A program made the translations under genes and the position numbers. Under the pieces are notes generated by a model. It searched no databases. It saw only the letters and a program-made list of their open reading frames with translations, and had not been told where the DNA came from. Shown here piece after piece: positions 51,871-61,304 of a DNA stretch of 64,000 nt. Position 1 is the first letter of the stretch. Each line of letters opens with the position of its first letter. The stretch spans positions 1 through 64,000 of the forward strand of contig NZ_LHVH01000023.1 of NCBI RefSeq assembly GCF_001269885.1. Reading direction: 5' to 3'. Source of the stretch: Pseudomonas kilonensis. Its GTDB lineage: Bacteria > Pseudomonadota > Gammaproteobacteria > Pseudomonadales > Pseudomonadaceae.

Positions 51871-53160
51871 CTAAACCTCAGCCCCCCAACGACGAAACAA
51901 CACGCTGGCATTAACCCCACCAAACCCAAACCCATTGGAAAGCGCATAGGTAATCGGCATCTTCCTGGCCTCCAAGCCAACCAGATCAAGCCCCAATGCA
52001 GCCTCATCAGGATGAACCAGGTTCAGGGTAGGCGGAACGATCTGGTCCCGAAGCGCCAACACCGTAAAAATAGCCTCAATACCGCCAGCCGCCCCCAGCA
52101 GATGCCCGGTGGCCGACTTGGTGGAGGTGATCGCCACATCGCTATCGCGCCCGAACACCGAGCGAATCGCCGCCAGTTCACCGTTGTCGCCCACCTGGGT
52201 AGACGTCGCGTGGGCATTGATATGCTGCACATCGGCCGGGCTGACAGCGGCCTGGCGCAGCGCCTGTTCCATCGCACGCCGAGCGCCGTTGCCGTCTTCC
52301 GGGCCCGCCGTCAGATGGTAGGCATCGGCACTGGTGCCATAACCCACCAGTTCCGCCAGGGGCTTGGCCCCGCGTGCCAGGGCATGTTCCAGCGATTCGA
52401 TCACCAGCACGCCGGCGCCCTCGGCCATGACAAAGCCATCGCGATCACGGTCGAAGGGACGCGAGGCCTCCTGCGGGCGCTCGGCAAATCCCGTGGACAG
52501 CGCGCGAGCCGCCGCGAAGCAGCCCAGGGTGACACGATCGATTGCCGCTTCGGTACCGCCGCACAAGGCGATATCCGCCTCACCGCTCCTGATCAGCCTG
52601 GCCGCATCGCCAATGGCCTGCACCCCAGCCGCGCAGGCCGTTACCGGCGCGCCAAGTGGCCCCTTGAAACCATGGCGGATGGAAACGTGCCCGGCGGCCA
52701 TGTTGGCCAGGAAAGCAGGTGCCGTGAACGGCGACAATCGGCGCGGGCCACGCTCATCGGTGGTGCGTACGGCACCGGCAATCGCGCCAAAGCCCCCCAC
52801 GCCCGACGAGATGATAGTGGCGGTCCGCTCCTGGTCGGCCGCTTCGGTCGGATGCCAGTTGGCCTGGGCCAGGGCTTCGTCGGCGGCTACCAGGGCGAAC
52901 TCGATAAAGCGATCCATCTTCTTGCGATCCTTGGCCGGGATGATGCGCTCCGGGTCGTAACCGGCGATGGCGTCCTCCTCCAACGACGGCACCTGGCCGC
53001 CCACCGCCACGCCAGTTCCCTCGGTAATATCGCCCGACAGGATACGAATGCCGGAGCGCCCGGCCAGCAGGCGCTGCCAGACTTCTTCAACGCCACAGCC
53101 CAACGGGCCGACAATGCCCACGCCGGTGACGACGACGCGTTTTTGCCCTTGGGAAGTCAT
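51871..53160 (-). CDS. beta-ketoacyl-ACP synthase II-like condensing enzyme
   Basis: 429 residues from ATG 53160, 8 bp from GAGG; an adjacent ATG at 53163 adds one Met. KAS signature and Cys-His-His triad are intact: VTACAAGVQAIGDA with the nucleophile Cys (about 172), NAHATSTQVGDN (about 311) and STKSATGHLLGAAGG (about 345), then SNGFGFGGVNAS near the end. The length equals FabF. It condenses malonyl-ACP with an acyl thioester. It follows the RND permease gene by 55 bp on the same strand with no acpP or fabG next to it, so it is a second, non-housekeeping KAS likely dedicated to the pump locus. Confidence 0.9.
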   Translation of the reverse strand: MTSQGQKRVVVTGVGIVGPLGCGVEEVWQRLLAGRSGIRILSGDITEGTGVAVGGQVPSLEEDAIAGYDPERIIPAKDRKKMDRFIEFALVAADEALAQANWHPTEAADQERTATIISSGVGGFGAIAGAVRTTDERGPRRLSPFTAPAFLANMAAGHVSIRHGFKGPLGAPVTACAAGVQAIGDAARLIRSGEADIALCGGTEAAIDRVTLGCFAAARALSTGFAERPQEASRPFDRDRDGFVMAEGAGVLVIESLEHALARGAKPLAELVGYGTSADAYHLTAGPEDGNGARRAMEQALRQAAVSPADVQHINAHATSTQVGDNGELAAIRSVFGRDSDVAITSTKSATGHLLGAAGGIEAIFTVLALRDQIVPPTLNLVHPDEAALGLDLVGLEARKMPITYALSNGFGFGGVNASVLFRRWGAEV

Positions 53161-53215
53161 CATTGGAACCTCTTCATATCAGTCAATGTTCACTAAAAAG
53201 CACAAGTGCACGGGC

Positions 53216-56200
53216 TTAAACCTGCGGTGCTGTCTGAGCGTGTGCTGAAGGGTCAGGACGGATCCTGAACCAGATGGAATACATCGCGGGCAGGAACACC
53301 AGCGTCATGATGGTGCCCACGAACGTGCCGCCGATCAGCGTGTAGGCCAGCGTCCCCCAGAACACCGAATGCGTCAGCGGAATGAAGGCCAGGATGGCCG
53401 CCAGTGCCGTCAGTAAGACCGGACGGGCCCGTTGCACCGTGGCCTCGATGACCGCATGGAAGGGCTCCAGCCCTTCCTGTTTGTTGTGATGGATCTGCCC
53501 GATCAGGATCAGTGTGTTGCGCATCAGGATGCCCGACAGTGCGATCAGTCCGACCAGGGCGTTGATCCCGAACGGCTGCTGGAAGATCAGCAACGTCGGC
53601 ACCACGCCAATCAGGCCCAGCGGTGCGGTGAGGAACACCATGATCATGGCCGAGATCGAACGCACCTGCACGATGATGATCAGCAGCGTCAGCGCCACCA
53701 TGATCGGCACCAGCGGCACGATCGCCTTGCCGGCCTTGCCCGACTCCTCGATGGCACCGGCCTGCTCGATCCGGTAGCCGCTCGGCAGCGTCTCGATGAT
53801 CGGTTGCAGTGCCTTTATGATCGCGCTCGAGACGTCCGGTGGCTGCAAGCCTTCGGCAATGTCACCGCGTACGGTCATGGTCGGGGTGCGATCACGGCGA
53901 CGAAGAATCGGATCTTCCATGCGCACATCGACTTCACCCACCTGGGACAACGGAATGCGCTGGCCCGCCGCGCCCACCAGGGTGAACCCTTCGATCCTGG
54001 CCGGATCGAGGCGAATGTCACCGGCAGCACGACCGACCACCTGCACCGAACGGATGTCCTCGCGAACCGCCGTGATCGGCACCCCCGTGAGCAGGAACTG
54101 CAATTGCTGCGCGACGGCATTTGACGTCAGGCCGACGGCCTGCAAACGATCCTGGTCCAGGGTGAAATGCAACGTCGGCACCAGCGGTCCCCAGTCGGTA
54201 TTGACGGTTCGCATCAGCGGGCTCGCCTGCATGACATCCTGGACCTGACCCGCGATCTCGCGCAATGTCGACGGATCCGGCCCCATCACCCGGTAGGCAA
54301 CCGGAAATGGCGAATAAGGGCCGAACACCAGTTGCGTCACCCGGATCCGCGCCTCTGGGGCGAGCCCCTCGGCAGCCGCCTCGCGGAGACGGAACTTGAG
54401 GGTCTCGCGCGCTTCCTGGCTGTCGGTCAATACCACGATCTTGGCGAACGAAGGATCGGGCAGTTCCGGCGCCATTGCCAGGTAGAAGCGCGGCGAGCCC
54501 TGGCCGATGTAGGCCGTAACGATTTTTGCCTCGTCCTGTTTTTGCAACCAGGCCTCGACCTTGGCGGTGGTGGCGCTGGTCTGCTCAATGGAGGTGCCAT
54601 AGGGCATTTGTACTTCGATCAGCACCTCCGGACGGTCGGAGGTCGGGAAGAACTGTTTCTTGACCAGCCCCATGCCGAGAATCGCCACGACAAATGTCGC
54701 GATCACAGTGCCGGCCACCCACCATTTGCGCGCAATGACGCGGGTCAGGACCTGGCGAAAACGATTGTAGTGTCGAGTGTTATAGATGGCTGCGTGGCCG
54801 CCCTCGACCTGCTTGATGTCCGGCAACAGCTTCACCCCCAGGTAAGGGGTGAAGGCCACCGCCACCACCCAGGAAGCGATCAGGGCAATGCCGACGATCC
54901 AGAACATGTTGCTGGTGTACTCGCCAGCGGTCGACTGAGCGAAACCGTTGGGCATGAATCCGATCGCCGTCACCAGCGTGCCGGAGAGCATCGGTGCCGC
55001 CGTATGGCTCCAGGCATACGCGGAGGCCTTGATCCGGTCATAGCCCTCCTCCATCTTCACCACCATCATCTCGATAGCGATGATGGCGTCATCCACCAAC
55101 AGCCCGAGCGCCAGGATCAACGAGCCCAGGGTGATCCGATCGAAGTTCTTTCCAGTGGCCGCCATCACCACAAACACTATCGCCAGTGTCAACGGTACGG
55201 CGGCTGCGACCACAACGCCTACACGCCAGCCCATGCTGAGAAAGCAAACGAGCATGACAACCAGCAGCGCGACAAAAAACTTGACCATGAACTCGCCGAC
55301 GGCCGAGTCAATGTTCACCGCTTGATCGGTGACCTTGGTCAACGTCATGCCCAGTGGCATGCCTTCATTGATCCTGGCCGTCTCCGCGTCCAGGGCCTTG
55401 CCCAGGTCCAGGCCGTTCCAGCCCTCGCGCATCACGACGCCCAGCAACAGCGCTTCTTCGCCGTTATTGCGCACCAGGAAGGTGGCCGGATCTTCATAAC
55501 CACGCTCAACGGTCGCGACGTCCGAGAGCTTGAGCGTGCGACCTTGAATCGCCAGGGGCGTGTCGCGAATTTTCGCCAATTTATCGAAGGCCCCGTCTAC
55601 CCGCAGGACAACCTGCGGCCCGTTGGTTTCGATGGAGCCGGCGGGCGTGAGCAGGTTCTGGCTGTTCAGCGCGGCGAAGATGTCCTGGGGCGAAACGCCC
55701 AGGGTGGCTAGCCGGTCATGGGAGAAGGACACAAAGATGCGCTCGGCCTGCTCGCCAATGATGTTGACCTTTTTCACCCCCGCCACGTGCAACAGGCGCT
55801 GACGCAACGCTTCGGCATCACGCACCAGAAGCCGCTGCGGCTCGCCTTTGGCTTTCAGGGCGAACAGCGCGAACGTCACATCGGCAAACTCATCATTGAC
55901 CATCGGCCCAATCACGCCCGCCGGCAACTTGAGTGCTTCGTCCTGGAGCTTTTTACGCGCCTGATAGAACTCCTCCTGTACTTGCGAAGGTGGCGTGCGA
56001 TCGACCAGCGACACCATGGTGAACGCCAGGCCCGGACGGGTGTAGGTTTCCGTGCGGTCGTACCACTTCAGTTCTTGCAGGCGCTTTTCAAGCGGCTCGG
56101 CAACCTGGTCCTGCATCTCTTGGGCGGTCGCGCCCGGCCATGCCGTGATGACGGTCAACTGCTTGACCGTAAACGGTGGGTCCTCGGCACGTCCCAACTG

Positions 56201-56296
56201 GAAGAACGCCAAGGTGCCTGCGACGGCAATCAGAAAGATCAGGAACACGGTAATGGAGCGCTCGCGAACGGCGAGTGCCGACAGGTTGAGGCTCAT
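53216..56296 (-). CDS. RND efflux permease
   Basis: 1026 residues with the 12-helix HAE-type RND layout. N-terminus MSLNLSALAVRERSITVFLIF then GRAEDPPFTVKQL, as in the TriC/PA1436 group rather than MexB. The proton-relay Asp pair lies in helix 4 (LALGLLVDDAIIAIEMMV, about 405) and GFMPNGFAQSTAGEY follows near 455. It extrudes substrates from the inner-membrane outer leaflet or periplasm using proton force, in complex with the adaptor and outer-membrane factor. The ATG overlaps the adaptor stop by 4 bp. A KAS gene follows 55 bp downstream. Confidence 0.93.
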   Translation of the reverse strand: MSLNLSALAVRERSITVFLIFLIAVAGTLAFFQLGRAEDPPFTVKQLTVITAWPGATAQEMQDQVAEPLEKRLQELKWYDRTETYTRPGLAFTMVSLVDRTPPSQVQEEFYQARKKLQDEALKLPAGVIGPMVNDEFADVTFALFALKAKGEPQRLLVRDAEALRQRLLHVAGVKKVNIIGEQAERIFVSFSHDRLATLGVSPQDIFAALNSQNLLTPAGSIETNGPQVVLRVDGAFDKLAKIRDTPLAIQGRTLKLSDVATVERGYEDPATFLVRNNGEEALLLGVVMREGWNGLDLGKALDAETARINEGMPLGMTLTKVTDQAVNIDSAVGEFMVKFFVALLVVMLVCFLSMGWRVGVVVAAAVPLTLAIVFVVMAATGKNFDRITLGSLILALGLLVDDAIIAIEMMVVKMEEGYDRIKASAYAWSHTAAPMLSGTLVTAIGFMPNGFAQSTAGEYTSNMFWIVGIALIASWVVAVAFTPYLGVKLLPDIKQVEGGHAAIYNTRHYNRFRQVLTRVIARKWWVAGTVIATFVVAILGMGLVKKQFFPTSDRPEVLIEVQMPYGTSIEQTSATTAKVEAWLQKQDEAKIVTAYIGQGSPRFYLAMAPELPDPSFAKIVVLTDSQEARETLKFRLREAAAEGLAPEARIRVTQLVFGPYSPFPVAYRVMGPDPSTLREIAGQVQDVMQASPLMRTVNTDWGPLVPTLHFTLDQDRLQAVGLTSNAVAQQLQFLLTGVPITAVREDIRSVQVVGRAAGDIRLDPARIEGFTLVGAAGQRIPLSQVGEVDVRMEDPILRRRDRTPTMTVRGDIAEGLQPPDVSSAIIKALQPIIETLPSGYRIEQAGAIEESGKAGKAIVPLVPIMVALTLLIIIVQVRSISAMIMVFLTAPLGLIGVVPTLLIFQQPFGINALVGLIALSGILMRNTLILIGQIHHNKQEGLEPFHAVIEATVQRARPVLLTALAAILAFIPLTHSVFWGTLAYTLIGGTFVGTIMTLVFLPAMYSIWFRIRPDPSAHAQTAPQV

Positions 56297-57402
56297 GGAC
56301 GGCCCCCGGCAACCTTCACGTCACCCGGTTTAGCCAGCCGCACTTGCTCCCCTTCACGCAGCAGATGGGCGCCGAGCCCGACAATACGCTCGCCCACATT
56401 GAGCTTGCCGGCGACTCGCGCAGCGTCATCGCTCAAACCCAGGATTTGCACAGGTCGCCAGGTGACTTTCGCCGGCTCCCCGTCTATGACCCACACGCCG
56501 GTGCCGTTGCCCGGGTCAAAAACGGCAGCGATCGGCACTTGCAGCGCCTGCCGTTGCGCGCTGTCTTCGGCGATGCGAAGGGTGACGGTCGAACCCAGCG
56601 GCGCATTGGCCAGCGCCCCCTCCAGCACATACCGCGCCTCGAAGGTCCGCGTCACGCGATCAGCCGAATCCGACAGCAGCCTCAGCTTCGCGGTGACCGC
56701 CCCCGTGGTAACGCCATAAAGCGTCGCCTGTGCGGTAGCGCCTGCGGCAGGCCGCAAGGTCTCGGGCAATTGCACAACGGCTTCACGCTGCCCTGCCCGC
56801 GCCAGTCGAACCACGGTTTGCCCGGGGCTGACGACTTGCCCAGGCTCGGCGAGCGTGTCCATCACCACGCCATCGGCATCGGCGAGCAACACGGCATAAC
56901 CAGACGCGTTCTGGGCAACGTCAGCCTGCGCTTGTGCGGCACTCAGTTGTGCCTTGGCGGTATCGGCAGCGGCTTTTATCTGGTCGTAGCCCGAGGCGGA
57001 AATAGCGCCTGCGGCGACCAGGTCGCGATAGCGTGCCTCGTCATCGGCGGTCTGCTTGGCCCGGGCCCGGGCGGCAGCGACCGCCTCTTGTTGGGCTCGC
57101 GCCTGCAGCCCCAGGTCGATGGGGTCGAGGCGCATCAACGGCTGCCCCCGTTTGACGGCCTGCCCGCTATCGACCAGGCGCTCAAGCACCTTGCCCGCTA
57201 CCCGAAAGCCCAGATCGCTCTGGACCCGAGCCGCCACGACACCGGTAAAAGATCGTGAGAGATCAGACGAACCCTGGACTTCAGAGACCCGCACCAAGGG
57301 CGCAAGCGTGCGTGGATCTTTAGCGGTGGATGAGTCGCCACACGCCGTCAGGACGAGAGGCAACAAGCAAACGGCAAAGGTGACAGGTCGAAGCCGGAGC
57401 AT
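56293..57402 (-). CDS. RND periplasmic adaptor (membrane fusion) lipoprotein
   Basis: 369 residues from ATG 57402 with AAGGGA upstream; a 21-codon upstream extension is rejected because it would overlap the operator region. The signal ends in a lipobox (LPLVLTACGDSS, Cys about residue 21), so the protein is anchored in the inner membrane. The HlyD-type order is lipoyl half, a coiled-coil hairpin rich in Ala/Gln/Arg (about 105-170), second lipoyl half (YAVLLADADGVVMDTLAEPGQV) and beta-barrel. It links permease and outer-membrane channel. A matching 26-bp operator lies 45 bp upstream. Confidence 0.92.
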   Translation of the reverse strand: MLRLRPVTFAVCLLPLVLTACGDSSTAKDPRTLAPLVRVSEVQGSSDLSRSFTGVVAARVQSDLGFRVAGKVLERLVDSGQAVKRGQPLMRLDPIDLGLQARAQQEAVAAARARAKQTADDEARYRDLVAAGAISASGYDQIKAAADTAKAQLSAAQAQADVAQNASGYAVLLADADGVVMDTLAEPGQVVSPGQTVVRLARAGQREAVVQLPETLRPAAGATAQATLYGVTTGAVTAKLRLLSDSADRVTRTFEARYVLEGALANAPLGSTVTLRIAEDSAQRQALQVPIAAVFDPGNGTGVWVIDGEPAKVTWRPVQILGLSDDAARVAGKLNVGERIVGLGAHLLREGEQVRLAKPGDVKVAGGRP

Positions 57403-57447
57403 AGGTTCCCTTTTGGGCAGATAGGACAGGAGCCTCATTCTCAATCC

Positions 57448-57473
57448 GGTGACCATTTCTGTCAATCGTCACA
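57448..57473. promoter_or_regulatory. TetR-type operator B, before the RND adaptor gene
   Basis: GGTGACCA-tttctgtcaa-TCGTCACA differs from the consensus TGTGACCA-N10-TGGTCACA at one base per arm. Read on the minus strand, the spacer contains TTGACA, a likely -35 box, so occupancy would block the promoter. It ends 45 bp before the adaptor ATG. Confidence 0.72.
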
Positions 57474-57550
57474 ATTCATCACGCTGCATTGGTTGCAGCA
57501 ATGTCTACGGATTAATAGATCAGCCTGCTGCTGCGGCCTACGAACGCTCA

Positions 57551-57578
57551 TTGACAGACTGTGACCACAATATAATAT
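57551..57578 (+). promoter_or_regulatory. candidate promoter of the outer-membrane factor operon
   Basis: TTGACA at 57551 and TAATAT at 57573 are 16 bp apart; TATAAT at 57571 overlaps at 14 bp. The -10 region lies within operator A. Confidence 0.55.
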
Positions 57579-57585
57579 GGTCACA
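57560..57585. promoter_or_regulatory. TetR-type operator A, before the outer-membrane factor gene
   Basis: TGTGACCA-caatataata-TGGTCACA is a perfect 8-bp inverted repeat with a 10-bp AT-rich spacer. It covers the -10 region and ends 26 bp before the ATG at 57612. It is the best copy of the consensus in the locus. Confidence 0.8.
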
Positions 57586-57611
57586 AACCATCCATGACTC
57601 CAGGAGTCTCA

Positions 57612-59072
57612 ATGTCGCCCCTCCACCCCGCCGCTTTGCTGGTGAGCTTCAGCTTGATGACAGGTTGCACGGTCGGTCCGGACTACCAGCGTCCGGACGC
57701 TGCGCTGGCGCATCGTTACCTGGGCCAGGCGTCTGTCGAGCAGCGGTCCGCAGCGACATCGGCCAGCCTTGTCGCATGGTGGGAAGGCTTTGCTGATCCA
57801 GTGCTCAGCGACCTGATTGCCCAGGCACTTGAGCAGAACCTGGACCTGGCCCAGGCTTCGGCCCGTGTCACCCAGGCACGGGCAGGCCTGGGTGCTGCAA
57901 ATGCCGCGTTATTGCCCTCTGGAAACATCAGCGGCCAGGCCGCCCGCTCATACCAATCCGTGGAAACACCCCTTGGCCAAGTGCTGAACTCGACGCCTGG
58001 ATACGATCGGTACGGGAACGCTTACGAACTTGACGTGGGGGCCAGCTGGGAAATCGACCTCTTCGGCGGCCTGCGCCGTGGACGCGAGGCCGCATTGGCC
58101 CAATACCAAGCTTCAGAGGCAGGCGTCGCGGCCACACGACTGGTCGTTGCTGCACAGACCGCGGATCTCTACATCACTGCCCGCGGGTTGCAGGCGCGGC
58201 TGGACATCGCCAACCAACAAGTCAAGACGCAGCAGGATCTGTTGGAGAAAGTCCAACTGCTCTACAGCAAGGGACTTGCGGCCAGCTATCAGGTTCACCA
58301 GGTCGAGGGCACCCTCTCGCAGGTCCGGGCGACGGTACCCGTGCTGCAGACCGGCCTGGATGCCGCCATGAATGCGCTGGACGTCATGCTTGGCACGCCG
58401 CCCGGCACCCATCGCACGCAACTGGTGAACGGACGAAGCATCCCTCTGGCACCACAGATAACGACCATGGGAACCCCCGCCGATCTGCTGCGCCGCCGAC
58501 CAGACCTGATCGTGGCCGAGCGCCGTCTTGCCGCCTCCAATGCGCGTATCGGCGAGGCCGTTGCTGAGTACTATCCGAAATTCTCCCTCAGTGCATTGCT
58601 GGGCAGTGCCACGGCAGTTTCCGCCGGCAACCTCTTCACCGGCGACGCCAGCCAGGCGGCCGGCGCGCTGGGCCTGCGCTGGAGACTCTTCGACTTTGGC
58701 CGCATCAATGCGCAAATCGACCAGGCCAAGGGGCAGGAAGCCGAAGCGCTGGCGGCTTACCGTCAGTCCGTATTGCGCGCCACCGAGGACGTCGAGAACG
58801 CCTTCTCCGCGCTGGTGAATCGAGAATCCCAGGCGAGCACCCTCACCCAGGGCGAAACCTCGCTGACGCAGGCCCGCCAATCGTCATTCATTGCCTATCA
58901 GAAAGGCACAGCCAGCCTGATCGATGTCCTGAATGCCGACGCGACGCTGCTGCAAGTCTCCGATGCCCGGGCGCAAGCACGCACGGAATCGGCACGGGCG
59001 GCGGTGGCAGCATTCAGGGCGCTCGGCGGTGGCTGGCAGCCTTCTGAAACCCAACCGGTGGCGACTCGCTGA
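57612..59072 (+). CDS. RND outer-membrane factor lipoprotein (NodT family)
   Basis: 486 residues from ATG 57612 with CAGGAG 5 bp upstream. It has a lipobox (SFSLMTGCTVGPDYQRP, Cys near residue 19), typical of OprM/OprN-like TolC proteins. Two repeats with long Ala/Gln-rich helices are seen (ALEQNLDLAQASARVTQARAG near 80 and AYRQSVLRATEDVENAFSALV near 385), and the channel signature RRRPDLIVAERRLAASNARIGEAVAEYYPKFSLS appears near 298 (motif quoted in pieces: RRRPDLIVAERRL, then ARIGEAVAEYYPKF). Divergent from its adaptor and permease partners and separated by two operators. Confidence 0.92.
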   Translation: MSPLHPAALLVSFSLMTGCTVGPDYQRPDAALAHRYLGQASVEQRSAATSASLVAWWEGFADPVLSDLIAQALEQNLDLAQASARVTQARAGLGAANAALLPSGNISGQAARSYQSVETPLGQVLNSTPGYDRYGNAYELDVGASWEIDLFGGLRRGREAALAQYQASEAGVAATRLVVAAQTADLYITARGLQARLDIANQQVKTQQDLLEKVQLLYSKGLAASYQVHQVEGTLSQVRATVPVLQTGLDAAMNALDVMLGTPPGTHRTQLVNGRSIPLAPQITTMGTPADLLRRRPDLIVAERRLAASNARIGEAVAEYYPKFSLSALLGSATAVSAGNLFTGDASQAAGALGLRWRLFDFGRINAQIDQAKGQEAEALAAYRQSVLRATEDVENAFSALVNRESQASTLTQGETSLTQARQSSFIAYQKGTASLIDVLNADATLLQVSDARAQARTESARAAVAAFRALGGGWQPSETQPVATR

Positions 59073-59136
59073 GCTGACCCAATAACACAACACTTGCGCC
59101 CCCCTCTCCTTCAGCTCACAACCAGAGAACAACGAT

Positions 59137-59922
59137 ATGAAACCGAACGAACGCTCCTGGGTGCTCATCACTGGCGCCTCAAGCGGATTTGGCGAAGAGT
59201 TTGCCCGGCAATACGCAGCGAAGGGAAAATCGCTCGTCCTGGTAGCGCGCAGGTTGGATAAGCTCGAAGCGTTATCCGCTCAGTTGCGCGAACGCTTCGC
59301 CATTGATGTGATCGTCGAGCAAGTAGACCTGTCGTCGATCCCCGCCGTCATCGAACTGCATAAGCGTCTGAGCGAGCGAAAAATAGTGATCGATGTGCTC
59401 ATCAACAATGCGGGACATGGACTGCAAGGGCCTTTTCTGGATCAGCCTCTGGATCGTTCCCTGGCCATGATTGATCTGGATATCGCCAGCCTGACGGCCC
59501 TGACTCACGTCTTCGCGGCAGACATGCGAGCCCGCAAGCGTGGACACATCCTGATGGTCGCCAGCCTGCTGTCTTTTCAAGGCGTGAAGAATTTTGCCGT
59601 TTACTCTGCCGCTAAAGCTTACGTGCTGCGCTTCTCTGATGCGTTGCATCGTGAACTGAAAAGCGACGGCGTCATCGTGACGGCACTTTGTCCAGGGATG
59701 TCGGATACAGGGTTTGCGCAAAGCGCCAGGCAAACGATTACGCCAGCCTTGAAAATGGTCATGATGCAGCCACAACCCGTGGTCCGCGCAGGCATTCGAG
59801 CACTGCAAGCCGGACGATTGAGTGTCGTGCCGGGCTTTGGCAACAAGGCAATGACCGTCCTGACCTGGGCCACGCCGCGTCGGTTTCACCAAGGTCTCAT
59901 GGCACGCATCATGGGCGCCTGA
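59137..59922 (+). CDS. short-chain dehydrogenase/reductase (DltE/acyl-reductase type)
   Basis: 261 residues. SDR marks: VLITGASSGFGEEFARQ (about 9-25), VLINNAGHGLQGP (about 87-99), the Ser in MVASLLSFQG and YSAAKAYVLRFSDALH with Tyr-Lys (about 152-156), then ALCPGMSDTGFA. The GFGxEFAxxxAxxG pattern is shared with long-chain-acyl SDRs such as 3-ketoacyl-CoA or acyl-lipid reductases. It follows the outer-membrane factor by 64 bp on the same strand, so it is controlled by operator A. Proposed substrate is an acyl-chain ketone or aldehyde, by context only. Confidence 0.88.
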   Translation: MKPNERSWVLITGASSGFGEEFARQYAAKGKSLVLVARRLDKLEALSAQLRERFAIDVIVEQVDLSSIPAVIELHKRLSERKIVIDVLINNAGHGLQGPFLDQPLDRSLAMIDLDIASLTALTHVFAADMRARKRGHILMVASLLSFQGVKNFAVYSAAKAYVLRFSDALHRELKSDGVIVTALCPGMSDTGFAQSARQTITPALKMVMMQPQPVVRAGIRALQAGRLSVVPGFGNKAMTVLTWATPRRFHQGLMARIMGA

Positions 59923-59945
59923 AAGGATGGCGAAGCGCTCTGAAA

Positions 59946-59971
59946 GCCGGGAGTCAGCCTATACTCCCGGC
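59946..59971. terminator. bidirectional terminator-like hairpin
   Basis: GCCGGGAGT-cagcctat-ACTCCCGGC is a perfect 9-bp stem between the convergent SDR and FadL genes. On the minus strand it is followed by TTTCAG; on the plus strand there is no T-run. Confidence 0.55.
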
Positions 59972-59989
59972 CGGTAAAGCGGCACTCAA

Positions 59990-61261
59990 TCAGAAGCGAT
60001 AGCTAACGGAAGTACCCAGGCCGCTCGCGCTGTTCCTGTACTTGGCGCTGTAGGCACCTCTGGCTGGCGAGGTTTGGTTGACCCGTACGCTCTCCTCCCA
60101 CAGATAGGAATAAGCGACGTCGATCGTGACGTTGTCCACTGGCGTCCAGCCGGCGCCGAAACTGATGATTTTTCGGTCGCCGGTAGGAATACGTGGCCCA
60201 CGGTTAGTGTTGTTGGCGGGCGACTGGTCGACCGAAAAACCTGCGCGCAACACCCACTGGTTATTCAATTGATATGACGTGCCAATGGCGTGAGCCCACG
60301 TGTCGTGCCAGTTCTGCTCTTCGGTAATGGTGCCCAGCGCACCGCTCAATAAAGGTGGCAAGCCGGTGTTCTCGATGGTCAACTCCTTGAAGCGACTCCA
60401 GCGTGTCCAGGTACTGCCCGCGTACAAGGTCCAATCATTGTCGAGCTGGTGAGTCACCGACACGTCCACGGACTCCGGGGTGTCCACATCCAGCGAAGCG
60501 TCATAGCTCTCGCCGCTGACACCTAACACGCTAAAGATGCCGTTGGTGACCTTGGTCTTGGCGTCCAGGTGGTAGCTGACCTTGGAATGGTAGGTCAATC
60601 CCACACGGGTTCGATCCGTCGCCTGCACCAGGATACCGGCGTTGAAACCAAGTGCTGTATCGTCGCCGTTGCTTTTGAGTTTCCCATCATTGCGACCCGG
60701 GCTCAGTGGGTTGGGCACTGTGCCGGTTATCTCGCCACTGATACGGTTGACCGTCGGGCCGAACCCGATCGAAACCCTGTCATTGAAGGCATAGCTGATG
60801 GTGGGCTGAAACGTGAGCGTCGTGACCTCGCTTTTGTTGCCATAGTAGCGTCCGGCAAAGTCGCTGCCGTAATCGGTAATCAAGCCGAACGGCACATAGA
60901 AACCCACGCCGAACGCCCAATGTTCATCGATGGGCTTGACGTAGTAACCCATGGGCACGGTGGTCGTGGGCACGACGTCGCCGTCTTCCTGGCCGCCAAA
61001 GGTACTGCGGGTCTGGCTGATGTCATTCTTCGCGAAGAGCGTCGCCGCCCCCAGGCTGACCTGCTCTGATTTCAGACGAGACATGCCCGCGGGGTTGCCG
61101 AAGACGGTGCTCGCGTCCTCGGCCGAGGACGAGCGACCGGCAAACCCCGATCCCATCCCGCTGATGCTCTGTTCATTGAGGGCAAAACCGCTTGCAAGCG
61201 CATGAGAGGTGGCGAACGCAACGGCAAGACCCATAGGGGCCTTGAGCTTTATTTTTTTCAT
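59990..61261 (-). CDS. FadL/OmpP1/TodX family outer-membrane transporter
   Basis: 423 residues from ATG 61261 (MKKIKLKAPMGLAVAF); a 67-codon upstream extension would overlap the thioesterase gene's 3' end. Signal cleaved after ALA, giving SGFALNEQSISGMGSGFAG, the classic FadL N-terminus that plugs the barrel, then SSAEDASTVFGNPAGMSRL. The C-terminus ends GTSVSYRF. FadL proteins move long-chain fatty acids or other hydrophobic compounds through a lateral barrel opening. It lies 43 bp after the thioesterase-like gene on the same strand and shares its operator. Confidence 0.92.
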   Translation of the reverse strand: MKKIKLKAPMGLAVAFATSHALASGFALNEQSISGMGSGFAGRSSSAEDASTVFGNPAGMSRLKSEQVSLGAATLFAKNDISQTRSTFGGQEDGDVVPTTTVPMGYYVKPIDEHWAFGVGFYVPFGLITDYGSDFAGRYYGNKSEVTTLTFQPTISYAFNDRVSIGFGPTVNRISGEITGTVPNPLSPGRNDGKLKSNGDDTALGFNAGILVQATDRTRVGLTYHSKVSYHLDAKTKVTNGIFSVLGVSGESYDASLDVDTPESVDVSVTHQLDNDWTLYAGSTWTRWSRFKELTIENTGLPPLLSGALGTITEEQNWHDTWAHAIGTSYQLNNQWVLRAGFSVDQSPANNTNRGPRIPTGDRKIISFGAGWTPVDNVTIDVAYSYLWEESVRVNQTSPARGAYSAKYRNSASGLGTSVSYRF

Positions 61262-61304
61262 TATTGGAACTCTGGGAGCGGTAGTCTGGTTAGGGTGTTT
61301 TGTA

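Noticed and set aside
54167..55711. 514-codon plus-strand open frame opposite the RND permease
   Set aside because: Antisense shadow; His/Gln/Arg-rich product without domain features.
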